52,876 bases of DNA from Minisyncoccota bacterium (GCA_023142595.1 JAGLJF010000024.1:1-52876), one strand, 5' to 3'. Counted from the stretch's first letter, positions 45,016 through 52,876 are shown. The notes: generated from the sequence alone by a model not told the origin. Numbers and translations: made by a program.

Positions 45016-46851
45016 TTACACTTCAAGTATAACAGGTAAAATCATTGGTCTTCTTTTGGTTTTAGTAAACAAAAATTGTCCAATTTGATCTCTGATATTA
45101 TCTTTCACATAGGACCAATTTGCACTATGCTCTGGGGCAGTTTTCTTGTTTACAATTTCTGCAACTTTCGTTTTTGTTTCTTGAATAAGTCCAGTTGACC
45201 CTTTCATATAAATAAATCCTCGAGAAATAATATCTGGCGAGCCGACAATTTTTCCAGTTTTACTATCGACGATAATAATTACAGTGAACATTCCATCTTC
45301 GCTCATTTGTTGTCTGTCGCGAAGAACGACATTGCCAACATCTCCAACTCCAAGTCCATCAACCATAACATAGTTTGCTGGAACTTTTTCTCGTGAAATT
45401 ACTGCTGAGTTTCGAGTCAATTCTGCCACTGATCCATTTCCTAAAACAATTGTATTTGCTTTTGGGATGCCAACTGTTTCTGCAATTTGAGCATGCAACT
45501 TTAACATAAAATAATTTCCATGAATTGGAATAAAATATTTTGGTTTAATAAGATTAATCATCATTTTCAAATCTTCAATCTGCGCATGTCCTCCAGCGTG
45601 AACATCCATCATTTTATAATGTACGACATTTGCGCCTAATCTATAAAGCTGATCTTTGAGACTTTGTACAGTTCTTTCATTACCTGGAACAACTGAAGAA
45701 GAAAAAATCACTGTATCATTCTTTTTAATTTGTACGGACCTGTGTTCTTTATTTACAATTCTCATTAATACCGCATTTCCTTCACCTTGCGCTCCCGTAC
45801 ACATCAATGAAACTTTGTCATCAGGATAGTTTTTCATTTGTTCTGGTCTAATCATCGTACCTTTTCTGATTTTCAAATATCCTAATTTATTTGCAATTTC
45901 AATGTTTGTTCTCATACTATATCCATCAACAGCAACCTTTCGCCCATATTTTTCGGAAATAGTAATGATTTGTTGAATTCTACTTATAAGTGATGAGAAA
46001 GTCGCGGCAATAACTCTTCCTTTTGCTTTCATAATGACATCGTCCAGAGTTTTTTGAATCTCTTGTTCACTAATTGAATATCCTGGATTTTCTGATCCTG
46101 TACTGTCTGACATCAAAAGCAAAACATTTTGTGAACCAAGATTAGCAATTCTTCCGATGTCTGCTGGTTTGTCTGTAATCGGACTATTGTCAAATTTGAA
46201 GTCCCCAGTATAAACAATAACTCCTTCTGGGGTGTAGATTGCAAGTCCAAGTCCGTCAGGAATACTATGGTTTACATGGAAAAACTCAACTCTGAATTTC
46301 CCAAGATTAACCTTACTCTCAAAATTAATCACTTTAATGTTGAGTGGGTTAATATTTGGATAATCTTCATGTTTTTTCTTAATAATCCCAGCAGTAAGTG
46401 CCGCTGTATAAAGTGGGGGGTTGCCAATTCTTGGCATAATATGAGGTATAGCTCCAATGTGATCCATATGTCCGTGAGTAATAAAAACTCCTTTAACATT
46501 CTTTTCCTTTCCCTTCAGGTAGTTGATATTTGGAATTATATAATCAATTCCTGGCATATCTTCTTCAGGAAATTGAAGTCCCATATCAACGATAATGATG
46601 TCGCCATCATATTCGAAGAGCGTCATATTTCTCCCAACTTCCTCAAGTCCTCCGAGAGGAATAACTCGTAGTTTAGTCGTTTTTCTTTGTTGTGTTACTT
46701 TTGTAGGATGTGCCAAAGGTTTTTGTTGCTGTGTAATAGGTCTTGTGGGATTTGCTGTTATGGGTTTTTTTCGTAGCACTATTGGCTTTGAAGAAAAGAG
46801 AGGGCGTCTTTTTGGTTGTATACTTGTATTATCTTTTTGTATCATATTCAT
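45016..46851 (-). CDS. rnj: Ribonuclease J
   Basis: 611 residues. After a basic, Pro/Gln-rich N-terminal extension (about 55 residues), the metallo-beta-lactamase/beta-CASP core shows LGGLEEVGRNMTLFEYDGDIIIVDMG, the zinc motif THGHMDHIGAIPH (about 126), HSIPDGLGLAI, YTGDFKFD, and the late HAGGHAQIEDLKMMI and PIHGNYFMLKLH. It performs 5'-3' exonuclease and endonuclease mRNA decay and rRNA maturation. The start has no Shine-Dalgarno. Confidence 0.96.
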   Translation of the reverse strand: MNMIQKDNTSIQPKRRPLFSSKPIVLRKKPITANPTRPITQQQKPLAHPTKVTQQRKTTKLRVIPLGGLEEVGRNMTLFEYDGDIIIVDMGLQFPEEDMPGIDYIIPNINYLKGKEKNVKGVFITHGHMDHIGAIPHIMPRIGNPPLYTAALTAGIIKKKHEDYPNINPLNIKVINFESKVNLGKFRVEFFHVNHSIPDGLGLAIYTPEGVIVYTGDFKFDNSPITDKPADIGRIANLGSQNVLLLMSDSTGSENPGYSISEQEIQKTLDDVIMKAKGRVIAATFSSLISRIQQIITISEKYGRKVAVDGYSMRTNIEIANKLGYLKIRKGTMIRPEQMKNYPDDKVSLMCTGAQGEGNAVLMRIVNKEHRSVQIKKNDTVIFSSSVVPGNERTVQSLKDQLYRLGANVVHYKMMDVHAGGHAQIEDLKMMINLIKPKYFIPIHGNYFMLKLHAQIAETVGIPKANTIVLGNGSVAELTRNSAVISREKVPANYVMVDGLGVGDVGNVVLRDRQQMSEDGMFTVIIIVDSKTGKIVGSPDIISRGFIYMKGSTGLIQETKTKVAEIVNKKTAPEHSANWSYVKDNIRDQIGQFLFTKTKRRPMILPVILEV

Positions 46852-47002
46852 TGTTTAGTTTTAAGTTATTATTCTGAATAATGTCATGCCGAATTTATTT
46901 CAGTATTGATTCAGAATTATTGTTGTTTACGATTTAATGTTTTTTTTATTGTGTCCATGTTGTCTAATAAATGGAACTTGCTCTTTAGAGCCTTATAAAG
47001 TT

Positions 47003-47125
47003 TCGTTTATTTAAGAAATCCTGAAAAATGAAGTTTTTGTCATTCCCTTGCAGAAGGGAATCCAGAATTTAATTCAAAAAACAAATTATAAAAATAAAGA
47101 TTTATTAGTTTATCAAAGCTTCCTT
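47003..47125. repeat. MITE-like element R3, copy B
   Basis: An inverted match to 12109-12233. Contains GTCATTCCCTTGCAGAAGGG and the AAAAAACAAATTATAAAAAT block. A degenerate GTCAT element also lies at about 46882-46915. Confidence 0.75.
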
Positions 47126-47140
47126 TATAGTTATTTTCTT

Positions 47141-47162
47141 GAAATCCTAAAGGATAAATTCC
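47141..47162. repeat. REP-like unit (ATCC type)
   Basis: Forward ATCCTAAAGGAT core with the conserved AATTCC end; the same sequence as the units inside the giant gene. Confidence 0.85.
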
Positions 47163-47303
47163 GTCAGGATAGTTAGAAATTAAATTTTTTGGGCATAATA
47201 AAAATGCGTTTATATTTTTTCTAGATCTGATTATTATTAATTAAATTTGAAGATTATAAATAAATCATTGTGAAGAATTTGATTTACAATCCGTAAAAAG
47301 ATG

Positions 47304-47387
47304 TGCCGGAGAGAGGACTTGAACCTCCATGGGATTACTCCCACAGCGACCTGAACGCTGCGTGTCTACCAATTTCACCACCCCGGC
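47304..47387 (-). tRNA. tRNA-Leu(CAG)
   Basis: 84 bases on the minus strand from GCCGGGG to CTCCGGC plus discriminator A. The D-arm carries AAATTGGTAGAC, the anticodon stem-loop CAGCG-TTCAGGT-CGCTG gives anticodon CAG, there is a long class II variable arm (TGGGAGTAATCCCA) and the T-arm GGTTCAAGTCC. All acceptor pairs form (one G-U). CCA is not encoded. Confidence 0.95.
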
Positions 47388-47433
47388 TAATTCATAACTG
47401 ATAATAAAGAACTTGTAACTATTAATTGTTAGC

Positions 47434-47542
47434 GGAATTTTTCCTTTAGGATTTTATTTCGCATTTGTGATGGTTTTTTGAAGTTATGAATTACTGTTTA
47501 AAAGATGGAATTAATTTTTTGAAATCCTAAAGGATAAATTCC
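47434..47542. repeat. Two REP-like units facing away (reverse and forward)
   Basis: The reverse unit 47434-47461 (TTTCCTTTAGGA core) and the forward unit 47521-47542 (ATCCTAAAGGAT core) lie between the tRNA and the next small gene's promoter. Confidence 0.8.
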
Positions 47543-47552
47543 ATTGTTTTTC

Positions 47553-47580
47553 TTGACATATTTTAAAATTGTGTAAGAAT
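47553..47580 (+). promoter_or_regulatory. Promoter of the 47662 gene
   Basis: TTGACA (47553-47558) with TGTAAGAAT as an extended -10 (47572-47580). The following leader resembles that of the 49539 gene. Confidence 0.5.
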
Positions 47581-47661
47581 GTCAGTAGTTTCATTAGTGA
47601 AAATAAATTGTCAAAATGGTAATTTAGAAGCGAGAAAATAATTTTAGGAGTGTGTAAAATA

Positions 47662-47988
47662 ATGAAATCAGAACCAACTGAATATTATATAATAGTGGTT
47701 CATACAGATTCAAATAGTTTACCCGTTAAAACAGAGAAACATCTCATTCTTAATGAAGAAATTAGAAAAGCTACAATAAATGCATATCTTTCTGCAAGAG
47801 GAATTGGAAAAGTAATTTTTACAGGTACAAAATTAATTGAAATTAAAGGAGATTTATTACCATGTTCTGTATGGTGGACATATAATTCCACTGAAATAGA
47901 AAAAGAGGTAATTGATTTAGTTCTGGGGGTAATCAAAGAAGTCTCTGGTAAAATACCGGGTCGTTATGAAGTAAGACTAAATGCATAA
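47662..47988 (+). CDS. Hypothetical soluble protein
   Basis: 108 residues (MKSEPTEYYIIVVHTDSNSL...). The ATG at 47662 is preferred because TTAGGAG lies 11 bases upstream; an in-frame GTG at 47650 overlaps that site. A beta-alpha mix with VIFTGTKLIEIKGDLLPCSVWW and a helical C-terminal part (KEVIDLVLGVIKEVSGKIP). No known domain recognised. It has its own promoter and terminator, and a leader shared with the 49539 gene, so the two may be co-regulated. Confidence 0.6.
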   Translation: MKSEPTEYYIIVVHTDSNSLPVKTEKHLILNEEIRKATINAYLSARGIGKVIFTGTKLIEIKGDLLPCSVWWTYNSTEIEKEVIDLVLGVIKEVSGKIPGRYEVRLNA

Positions 47989-48009
47989 GGTGAAAATGAA
48001 AAATATTTT

Positions 48010-48040
48010 TTGGTCAGAGAATAATCTGGCTATTTTTTTA
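48010..48040 (+). terminator. Terminator after the 47662 gene
   Basis: GGTCAGA, loop GAATAA, TCTGGCT, then a run of seven T; it touches the stop of the convergent isomerase gene. Confidence 0.7.
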
Positions 48041-49348
48041 TTCCCCAATCTCTCCTACAATCCCAAAAATATTTTCTTTACTTTTTTCAACTCCGGGTTG
48101 ATTGCATGGATTCACTTCTCGGAGTAGGGCAGAGTAGAATGTGACATATTGAAAAAATGCCATAAATTGTCCAATTGTACGTGGAGAAACTTCTTCAAGT
48201 TCAAAATTAATTGCTGGGATTTTATTATCTATAACATCTTGCCAAGTTCCTTGAAATTCTGCTTTGATAATTTCTTCAAGTGAGATATTATTTAGATCTT
48301 CAAGATTTAGATTTCGACAGGCAATATTTTTTAAATCTTTTTCAATTTCAATTTTTGCTTCTTTATTAGAAAAATTTTCAACTGTGAGAAACAGACCAAC
48401 AGAGTTTTTTCTTCCTGAGATTAATCTTTGCAAAGTGTGGTGTTGATTTTCTGGCGCTTCGCCTCCGTAGATTGTTTGTCCTAGGCCATTTTTACAAACA
48501 CTTTCATGAAAAAGCTGAACAATTAGTTCAAAAAATCCAGACAGTTTTTTTGAATAAATTGATAAGAACAAGTCAGTATATCCTAAATTCTCAAGTTTGT
48601 CAAGAGTAATGGCAAGTTGCAAAGCCGGATTGCCCTCAATTGATGGTTCCATAGTCCCGCAGGGCTGTGGAACCGCATGTGTAGAATCTTGCATTTTGGG
48701 ATCCACAGGGCTATCGCCACTATGGAACCCTCGGTTTATATCACACAAAGAATAGATTTCTTTTCCACCTTTGATCATTTCTTCTGTATCAATTCCCACA
48801 ATTTCAGCTGTCGTCAGAGCTGATTCTGTTAGTCCTGTGAAGCGATCTGTAATTTCAACTTCAGGATAAAAAGAAACATTAAGATTTTTGATTTTTCTGA
48901 TTTGGTTTAATGTTCCGTCATTATCTTCAGTAATAACCAAAAGGGGATAATCGGCAAAGGCAAAATAGTTAGCGAGAACTTGAATTCTTGTTCCTGACTT
49001 GCTTGTCAAAATCACAAGCGTGTCTTCTTTTTTACATTTATTTCGAAGTTCAGCAATATAATCTGGATCTTCAGTGTCTAGTAAAAAAACATTTTTATCG
49101 CTCATATTTTTGAGCGCGCTATAAATTCCACGAAAATTTGAAATCGCTCCGCCATTTCCTTCTACAATAATATTTTTCTTATCTTGATATTTTTCTCGCA
49201 GAACTTTTAGTTTTTCGAGATCTGGCGTATATTTTGCAAAACGAGGAGTCGGTGTATTTTGAATTTTCTCAATCTTTTCTTCATATCCTTGTAGGTCTGA
49301 ATTGACTGAAGAGTTGTTGAGATTTAGTTTGAATTTTGAATTTGTCAT
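48038..49348 (-). CDS. Phosphoglucose/phosphomannose isomerase-like SIS protein
   Basis: 436 residues. The first SIS domain has IIVEGNGGAISNFRGIY and LVILTSKSGTRIQVLANY; the second holds NPALQLAITLDKLENLGYTDL, SIYSKKLSGFFELIVQLFHESVCKNGLGQTIYG, the catalytic APENQHHTLQRLISGRKNSVGLF and a C-terminal QFMAFFQYVTFYSALLREVNPCNQPGVEKSK typical of Pgi. It probably interconverts glucose-6-phosphate and fructose-6-phosphate. Between residues about 207 and 235 there is a foreign-looking insert (HSGDSPVDPKMQDSTHAVPQ...) encoded by an 85-base palindromic element; the flanking family sequence would join directly. Whether the insert is tolerated in a surface loop is unknown. Confidence 0.85.
   Translation of the reverse strand: MTNSKFKLNLNNSSVNSDLQGYEEKIEKIQNTPTPRFAKYTPDLEKLKVLREKYQDKKNIIVEGNGGAISNFRGIYSALKNMSDKNVFLLDTEDPDYIAELRNKCKKEDTLVILTSKSGTRIQVLANYFAFADYPLLVITEDNDGTLNQIRKIKNLNVSFYPEVEITDRFTGLTESALTTAEIVGIDTEEMIKGGKEIYSLCDINRGFHSGDSPVDPKMQDSTHAVPQPCGTMEPSIEGNPALQLAITLDKLENLGYTDLFLSIYSKKLSGFFELIVQLFHESVCKNGLGQTIYGGEAPENQHHTLQRLISGRKNSVGLFLTVENFSNKEAKIEIEKDLKNIACRNLNLEDLNNISLEEIIKAEFQGTWQDVIDNKIPAINFELEEVSPRTIGQFMAFFQYVTFYSALLREVNPCNQPGVEKSKENIFGIVGEIGE
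48645..48729. repeat. 85-base palindromic element inside the isomerase gene
   Basis: Perfect 11-base terminal inverted repeats GGTTCCATAGT (48645-48655) and ACTATGGAACC (48719-48729), with an inner CTGTGGAA / TCCACAG pair. The element keeps the reading frame and adds about 29 residues to the protein, as Rickettsia palindromic elements do. Confidence 0.8.
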
Positions 49349-49441
49349 AAAATTAGATTATTGGATTTTTCCACTCTGTCTCGATAGAGACTTATCAATG
49401 TTATTTATTCGTTCTCAAGAGAGTGTAAAATCAAGTATTGA

Positions 49442-49538
49442 TTGACATATATTTTATTTGTGATAGGTTTTAGTTAGTTTTGATGAAAATTAATTGTCTA
49501 AATAAAGGCGATTAGTATAAATATGGGAGGAAAATAGA
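49442..49538 (+). promoter_or_regulatory. Promoter and leader shared in form with the 47662 gene
   Basis: TTGACATAT (49442-49450), an AT-rich spacer, then TTAGTTTTGATGAAAATTAA and TTGTCTAAAT. The same series (TTGACATAT, GTAGTTT, GTGAAAATAAATTGTCAAAAT) stands at 47553-47616. The -10 box is unclear. Confidence 0.45.
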
Positions 49539-49970
49539 ATGAGAGATAACAGATTTCTTATTGTCGCAGTAATGATATTAATAGCTACTCTTGTGACATT
49601 GGGAAATATATTTGAAATTAGCTTTGCGGATATGGATCTTTGGGCGTTATTGTTCTTGATATTATTGATCTCGGTAATTTTTGGTATTGGATATGAAGTT
49701 GGTGAATCTGAAGGACGGGATAAATCCGAAGGTATGGCGATGAGTATAGCTAAATTGCCAGATGATTCATATAGAGTTACAAGAAAACCTAGTTGTATTC
49801 ATAGCAATAAAACTGGAATATTTTGTGCCATCAGAGTAGTCTTATTCGATGAGTCAGAGTTTAGCTGGGTCGAAATCACAGAAGATGATTTTCCGGCAGA
49901 GAGATTATCGGAGGTAAAAGCACACACTACTATTAAAGTTAAAAATGGTAAGATAGTAAAAGTGTGGTGA
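49539..49970 (+). CDS. Small membrane protein of unknown function
   Basis: 143 residues behind a strong GGGAGGAAAATAG site. Two membrane helices (about residues 6-24 and 34-52, the latter ending GIGYEVGESEGRDKSEG), then a cytoplasmic domain of about 85 residues (SIAKLPDDSYRVTRKPSC..., IFCAIRVVLFDESEFSWVEI) without known homology to me. Its own promoter and terminator make it monocistronic. Confidence 0.65.
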   Translation: MRDNRFLIVAVMILIATLVTLGNIFEISFADMDLWALLFLILLISVIFGIGYEVGESEGRDKSEGMAMSIAKLPDDSYRVTRKPSCIHSNKTGIFCAIRVVLFDESEFSWVEITEDDFPAERLSEVKAHTTIKVKNGKIVKVW

Positions 49971-50000
49971 AGTGAATTTATAATTCACTTTCTTTTTTTT
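49970..50000 (+). terminator. Terminator after the 49539 gene
   Basis: AAGTGAATT, loop TAT, AATTCACTT, then C and nine T in ten bases. Confidence 0.85.
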
Positions 50001-50087
50001 ATTCTAAATTATAAGTTGATGTCACGGGAACTTTCTTTGTGTTTTATTTGGAATAACAAAATAAAGTGTTATTCTGCTAAAATGACC

Positions 50088-51725
50088 TCACTTCCAAATC
50101 CTCTTCGTTTTCATATACCAATTTTCAATTCCATTAAATCGATCAGATGGAATTACAATATTATTAAAATCGGTTTCACGGATTGATTTTCCGTGAACAT
50201 ATAAATAGTTTGGACTATATAGAAAAATAGCAGGAATATCTTTAATCAGTAGTTCCTGAAATTTTTTATATTTTTCAGCTCTTGTTTCATTATTGCTTTC
50301 TTGTCGAGCTTCTTCAAGAATTTTGTCGACTTCTGGATTATCATATAATGATAAGTTTAAACCAGTTTCTTTCTTTTGAGATGAGTGCCAGAATGCGAAT
50401 GGATCTGGATCGTAGTTCAGAATTTGAGCAACCAAGATAGCTTCATATTCTCGCGGTTTGATATAGCTGTCACTAAGTTCATTTGTTTCTGTCGACACTT
50501 CTTTAATTTCAACCGCAACTCCAATTTCTTTCCACATTTGTTGAATTAATTCCCCTGTCTCTCGAAGTTCTTTTTGATTAGGAATAACCAAAGTAAACTC
50601 AATTTTTACATCTTCTTTTTCTCTTATACCATCACCATCAGTATCAATCCATTCCGCAGAATCAAGAGTATTTTTCGCATGCTCCTGAGCATAGTCATAA
50701 ATTTTTATATTTGGATTGTGACCTAATAATTGGGCGGGAATTGGGCTATCTGATGGAGATCCTTCACTATTTAGAACTTCCTGAATTAGCCTATTTTTAT
50801 CAATACCGTGCGAAAGAGCTAATCGTACTTCCTTGTCTGAGAGAGCTTTGTTTTTCGTTTGATTAAAAAAGATTGCAAAATATCTCGGAATTTTTAGTCT
50901 ATGTATGTTTGAATTTTCAAAATTAATAACCATTTCTTTGTTATCAGGAGAAAGATAGTTTATGCCGTTAATTTCCTTGCGATTGAAGGCCAAAATAACA
51001 TCTTCTTCATTTTGAAAAAATTGAAAAACTAATTTTTTTATAAAGGGCTTTTGGCTATAATAGTCATTGTTTATTTCAAGCTCAATTGAAATAATTTTCC
51101 CTTCCTTGTCTTTGCTTAATTGTTTAAACATATAAGGTCCAGAGCCAACTGGTCTGAAATTATATTCTGCCAGAGGAAAGTTGTTTGTTTTGATCAGACT
51201 CCAAAGATGTTTTGGTAATATCCCAAAAGTAAGATTGTTTAAAAAAGGAGCATAGCTATTTTTAAGAATAAACTGGACTGTATAATCGTCAATCTTTTCC
51301 GTTCTGATTCCCGTCCAATTTGCTCTTAGACTACTGTTGAATTCAGGATTTTGAATGGTTTGAATTGTATAAATTATATCATCAACCGTCAGTTCTTTTT
51401 TGTTATCTCCTAAATCTTTTTTGGAATGCCATTTTACTCCCTTTTTTATATGAAAAGTATAAGTTAAATTATCTTCGCTGATTTCATAACTTTCTGTTAG
51501 ATCATTAACAAGCTCTCCTTCGGAATCTAATTTTAATAAACTTGAATATATAATTGACGAAAGATCAGAATCGATGTCATTTGTTTGAGCGAGAATCGGA
51601 TTAATAAATCTTGGTTGTCCAACCATGCCTTCAATATATTCTCCTCCAAAGTTCGGCACCTCTTGAGTATTTTTATAAAAATAAGAAGACGCCAGGTAGG
51701 CACTATTTATTAAAATTAAAAGCAA
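50088..51725 (-). CDS. Oligopeptide ABC transporter substrate-binding protein (SBP family 5)
   Basis: 545 residues from the TTG at 51725. GGEYIEGMVGQPRFINPILAQTNDIDSDLSSIIYSSLLKLDSEGELV is the N-terminal lobe signature, with LTYTFHIKKGVKWH, PVGSGPYMFKQ, VRLALSHGIDKNRLIQEV and a C-terminal FAFWHSSQ..., NLSLYDNPEVDKILEEARQ. It binds peptides outside the cell; no permease or ATPase genes are adjacent. The frame stays open upstream of 51725 and encodes a plausible native N-terminus (KKSINFFKRITKVFHVLNKK then the hydrophobic anchor) but without ATG, GTG or TTG; ATT codons at 51818 or 51815 are candidates. The anchor seems to be an uncleaved signal helix. Confidence 0.88.
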   Translation of the reverse strand: MLLILINSAYLASSYFYKNTQEVPNFGGEYIEGMVGQPRFINPILAQTNDIDSDLSSIIYSSLLKLDSEGELVNDLTESYEISEDNLTYTFHIKKGVKWHSKKDLGDNKKELTVDDIIYTIQTIQNPEFNSSLRANWTGIRTEKIDDYTVQFILKNSYAPFLNNLTFGILPKHLWSLIKTNNFPLAEYNFRPVGSGPYMFKQLSKDKEGKIISIELEINNDYYSQKPFIKKLVFQFFQNEEDVILAFNRKEINGINYLSPDNKEMVINFENSNIHRLKIPRYFAIFFNQTKNKALSDKEVRLALSHGIDKNRLIQEVLNSEGSPSDSPIPAQLLGHNPNIKIYDYAQEHAKNTLDSAEWIDTDGDGIREKEDVKIEFTLVIPNQKELRETGELIQQMWKEIGVAVEIKEVSTETNELSDSYIKPREYEAILVAQILNYDPDPFAFWHSSQKKETGLNLSLYDNPEVDKILEEARQESNNETRAEKYKKFQELLIKDIPAIFLYSPNYLYVHGKSIRETDFNNIVIPSDRFNGIENWYMKTKRIWK

Positions 51726-51843
51726 TAAAAAATAAACAAGCGTTTTTTGTTTTTTGTTTAAGACATGAAAAACTTTTGTTATTCTCTTGAAAAAATTTAT
51801 ACTTTTTTTCGTAATAATTTTGTTTTAATAGTTATAGAACTCC

Positions 51844-51871
51844 TGCCATTCTGAATCAAGTTCAGGATGAC
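51844..51871. repeat. GTCAT-type hairpin repeat
   Basis: TGCCATTCTGAATCAAGTTC then AGGATGACG, between secG and the binding-protein gene. Confidence 0.6.
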
Positions 51872-51943
51872 GAACGAAGCGATAAATTATAATTTCGTAA
51901 TTTAAAGAAAATAGGAACTTATATTCCTGATTTTTAAAAAAGA

Positions 51944-52162
51944 CTAGCCTTGTATAAATCCATAAAAAGCAGTGCTGAGGAATAATATAGCGAGGATCAC
52001 TGTGGCTGAAAAAAGGAATTTGTCAAAACCTCTTTTTGTTTGATATACATTTCCTGATCCGCCAAAAGTTTCACTAAGTCCTGCACCTCTGTTTTGCAGT
52101 AAAATTGCAAGAACAAGTAAGACAGATATTATGATTTGAACAATTCCAAGTGTTTTATCCAT
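51944..52162 (-). CDS. secG: Preprotein translocase subunit SecG
   Basis: 72 residues, normal length. Two membrane helices (about 6-24 and 50-68) with the conserved loop LLQNRGAGLSETFGGSGNVYQTKRG between them. It is the accessory subunit of SecYEG. Confidence 0.95.
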   Translation of the reverse strand: MDKTLGIVQIIISVLLVLAILLQNRGAGLSETFGGSGNVYQTKRGFDKFLFSATVILAILFLSTAFYGFIQG

Positions 52163-52249
52163 GATAGTTTGATATTAAGTAATTAATATTAAATTTCTGA
52201 TTTTACAAATATTCTAAAAAGAGAAATAATACTCTATTTTAAAAAAGGG

Positions 52250-52417
52250 CTAGGAATGGAAAAAAATTGGTTTGTCTGGTGGCGCTCCAAGATCTTTTTC
52301 GACTTGCCGACAATCCTTAGGGCTCAGTGGGTTCTCCATTGTCTCCAGTTCTTCTAATAATCGATCTATTTTTTCTCGGTCTGGCTCTTCTTTTTTTGGT
52401 TTTTAATGCTTTGACAT
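52250..52417 (-). pseudogene. Broken small acidic ORF with a strong ribosome binding site
   Basis: AAAGGAGGTAGTTCT precedes ATG TCA AAG CAT TAA (MSKH stop). The same frame then stays open for 51 codons: KPKKEEPDREKIDRLLEELE, TMENPLSPKDCRQVEKDLGA, PPDKPIFFHS, stop at 52252-52250. The sequence is typical of a small soluble helical protein, so the early TAA looks like a lesion or a recoding site. No homologue recognised. Confidence 0.45.
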
Positions 52418-52562
52418 AGAACTACCTCCTTTAACTAAGAATTTTTATTTAATTCTCTTTTCAGAATACTTGTTGTTAATGTACATTTTAAGTTGTATAA
52501 AAGAAATATAGGGACTCCTTGCAAAAGTTAGGATGAAGTCTCATAGGATTATATATTAAATC

Positions 52563-52681
52563 GTCATTCTGAGGAATTTACGACGAAGAATCCCTTAACT
52601 ACTTTGCATAAAATTATAAATCAACACAAGATTAGACTTCTCACGGGATCCTTCACTTCGCTATCGCTCGTTCAGGATGAC
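52563..52681. repeat. GTCAT-type element near the right edge
   Basis: Begins GTCATTCTGAGGAATTTACG and ends CTCGTTCAGGATGAC; interior non-coding. Confidence 0.6.
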
Positions 52682-52702
52682 AAACCGAAGAAGACAACAA
52701 TC

Positions 52703-52876
52703 TTATTTTTTCGAAAGAGTTCCGATGAAGATATTGACGGCGCTGATGACAATCATTCCCCAGAAAGCGGCCCAAAATCCTGTAATTACCAATTCCTCTA
52801 CGAAATAGTCTAACAAAAGTAGCATAGCAATGTTTATCACAATTGTAAAGAGTCCAATGGTAAAAAAGATTATTGG
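52703..52876 (-). CDS. Phage-holin-like (YvlD/DUF360-type) membrane protein, C-terminal part
   Basis: 57 codons are visible, open at the right edge: PIIFFTIGLFTIVINIAMLL then LLDYFVEELVITGFWAAFWG and a last helix MIVISAVNIFIGTLSKK. The helix-loop-helix with GFWAAFWG is typical of the Phage_holin_4_2 family of four-helix membrane proteins. The start lies outside the window. Confidence 0.75.
   Translation of the reverse strand, partial: PIIFFTIGLFTIVINIAMLLLLDYFVEELVITGFWAAFWGMIVISAVNIFIGTLSKK

Noticed and set aside
52604..52813. 69-codon plus-strand frame at the right edge
   Set aside because: It crosses a GTCAT-type repeat and lies antisense to the holin-like coding sequence, which is clearly protein-like.

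Overview
The window looks like an AT-rich chromosome segment of a Patescibacteria (CPR) bacterium. The grounds are small rpoB and rpoC products (1081 and 1230 residues), a wholly bacterial core gene set (recA, ftsK, ssb, rpsR, rpsF, ychF, secG, RNase J), Shine-Dalgarno-free starts on the housekeeping genes, and a giant repeat-rich surface protein. The standard code fits: Trp is read from TGG, and TAA, TAG and TGA all end genes. No rRNA was seen, so the exact lineage is open.

Layout. 1-10162: the 3' part of a giant membrane-anchored surface protein with alternating DUF2341 and LamG domains, Ig-like domains, five FN3 domains and a C-terminal anchor. 10170-11570: a cluster of REP-like palindromes around a decayed REP-associated (RAYT) transposase. 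11570-12505: a long non-coding stretch with a near-consensus promoter and repeat elements. 12506-24355: rpoB, rpoC (parted by a REP array), ftsK, a RodZ-like gene and recA. 24416-30288: a restriction-modification island with a DpnM-like Dam, a C5 methyltransferase, a GHKL ATPase, a broken DpnII-like nuclease, a PD-(D/E)XK nuclease, and a small HTH gene with its own operator ahead of a third methyltransferase. 30365-33759 (minus): the rpsF-ssb-rpsR operon, a small membrane protein and ychF. 34129-34341 (minus): a tiny secreted protein ending in an archaeal-type PGF-CTERM sorting signal. 34481-40025: an MscS channel and sugar-nucleotide genes. 40089-40836: a leader with an attenuator ahead of two Cys-rich miniproteins. 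41336-44898 (minus): a tryptophan T-box controlling a TrpD-like phosphoribosyltransferase, a BtpA-family protein and trpS. 45016-52876: RNase J, tRNA-Leu(CAG), a phosphoglucose isomerase-like gene carrying an in-frame palindromic insert, an oligopeptide-binding protein, secG and the end of a holin-like membrane protein.

Two themes tie the window together. First, short palindromic elements of several unrelated families fill the intergenic space and have also entered coding sequence in frame (giant protein twice, isomerase once), while a RAYT sits inside the REP cluster. Second, most genes start without a Shine-Dalgarno, but a scattered minority (the PGF-CTERM gene, the Cys-rich pair, two orphan small genes, the T-box gene and a broken small ORF) has strong GGAGG-type sites, usually with a TTGACA-type promoter and a private terminator. 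These look like a separately regulated or acquired layer. The best candidates for undescribed biology are the Trp T-box operon, the PGF-CTERM miniprotein, the REP/RAYT system with its protein-coding exaptations, and the attenuator plus Cys-rich pair.
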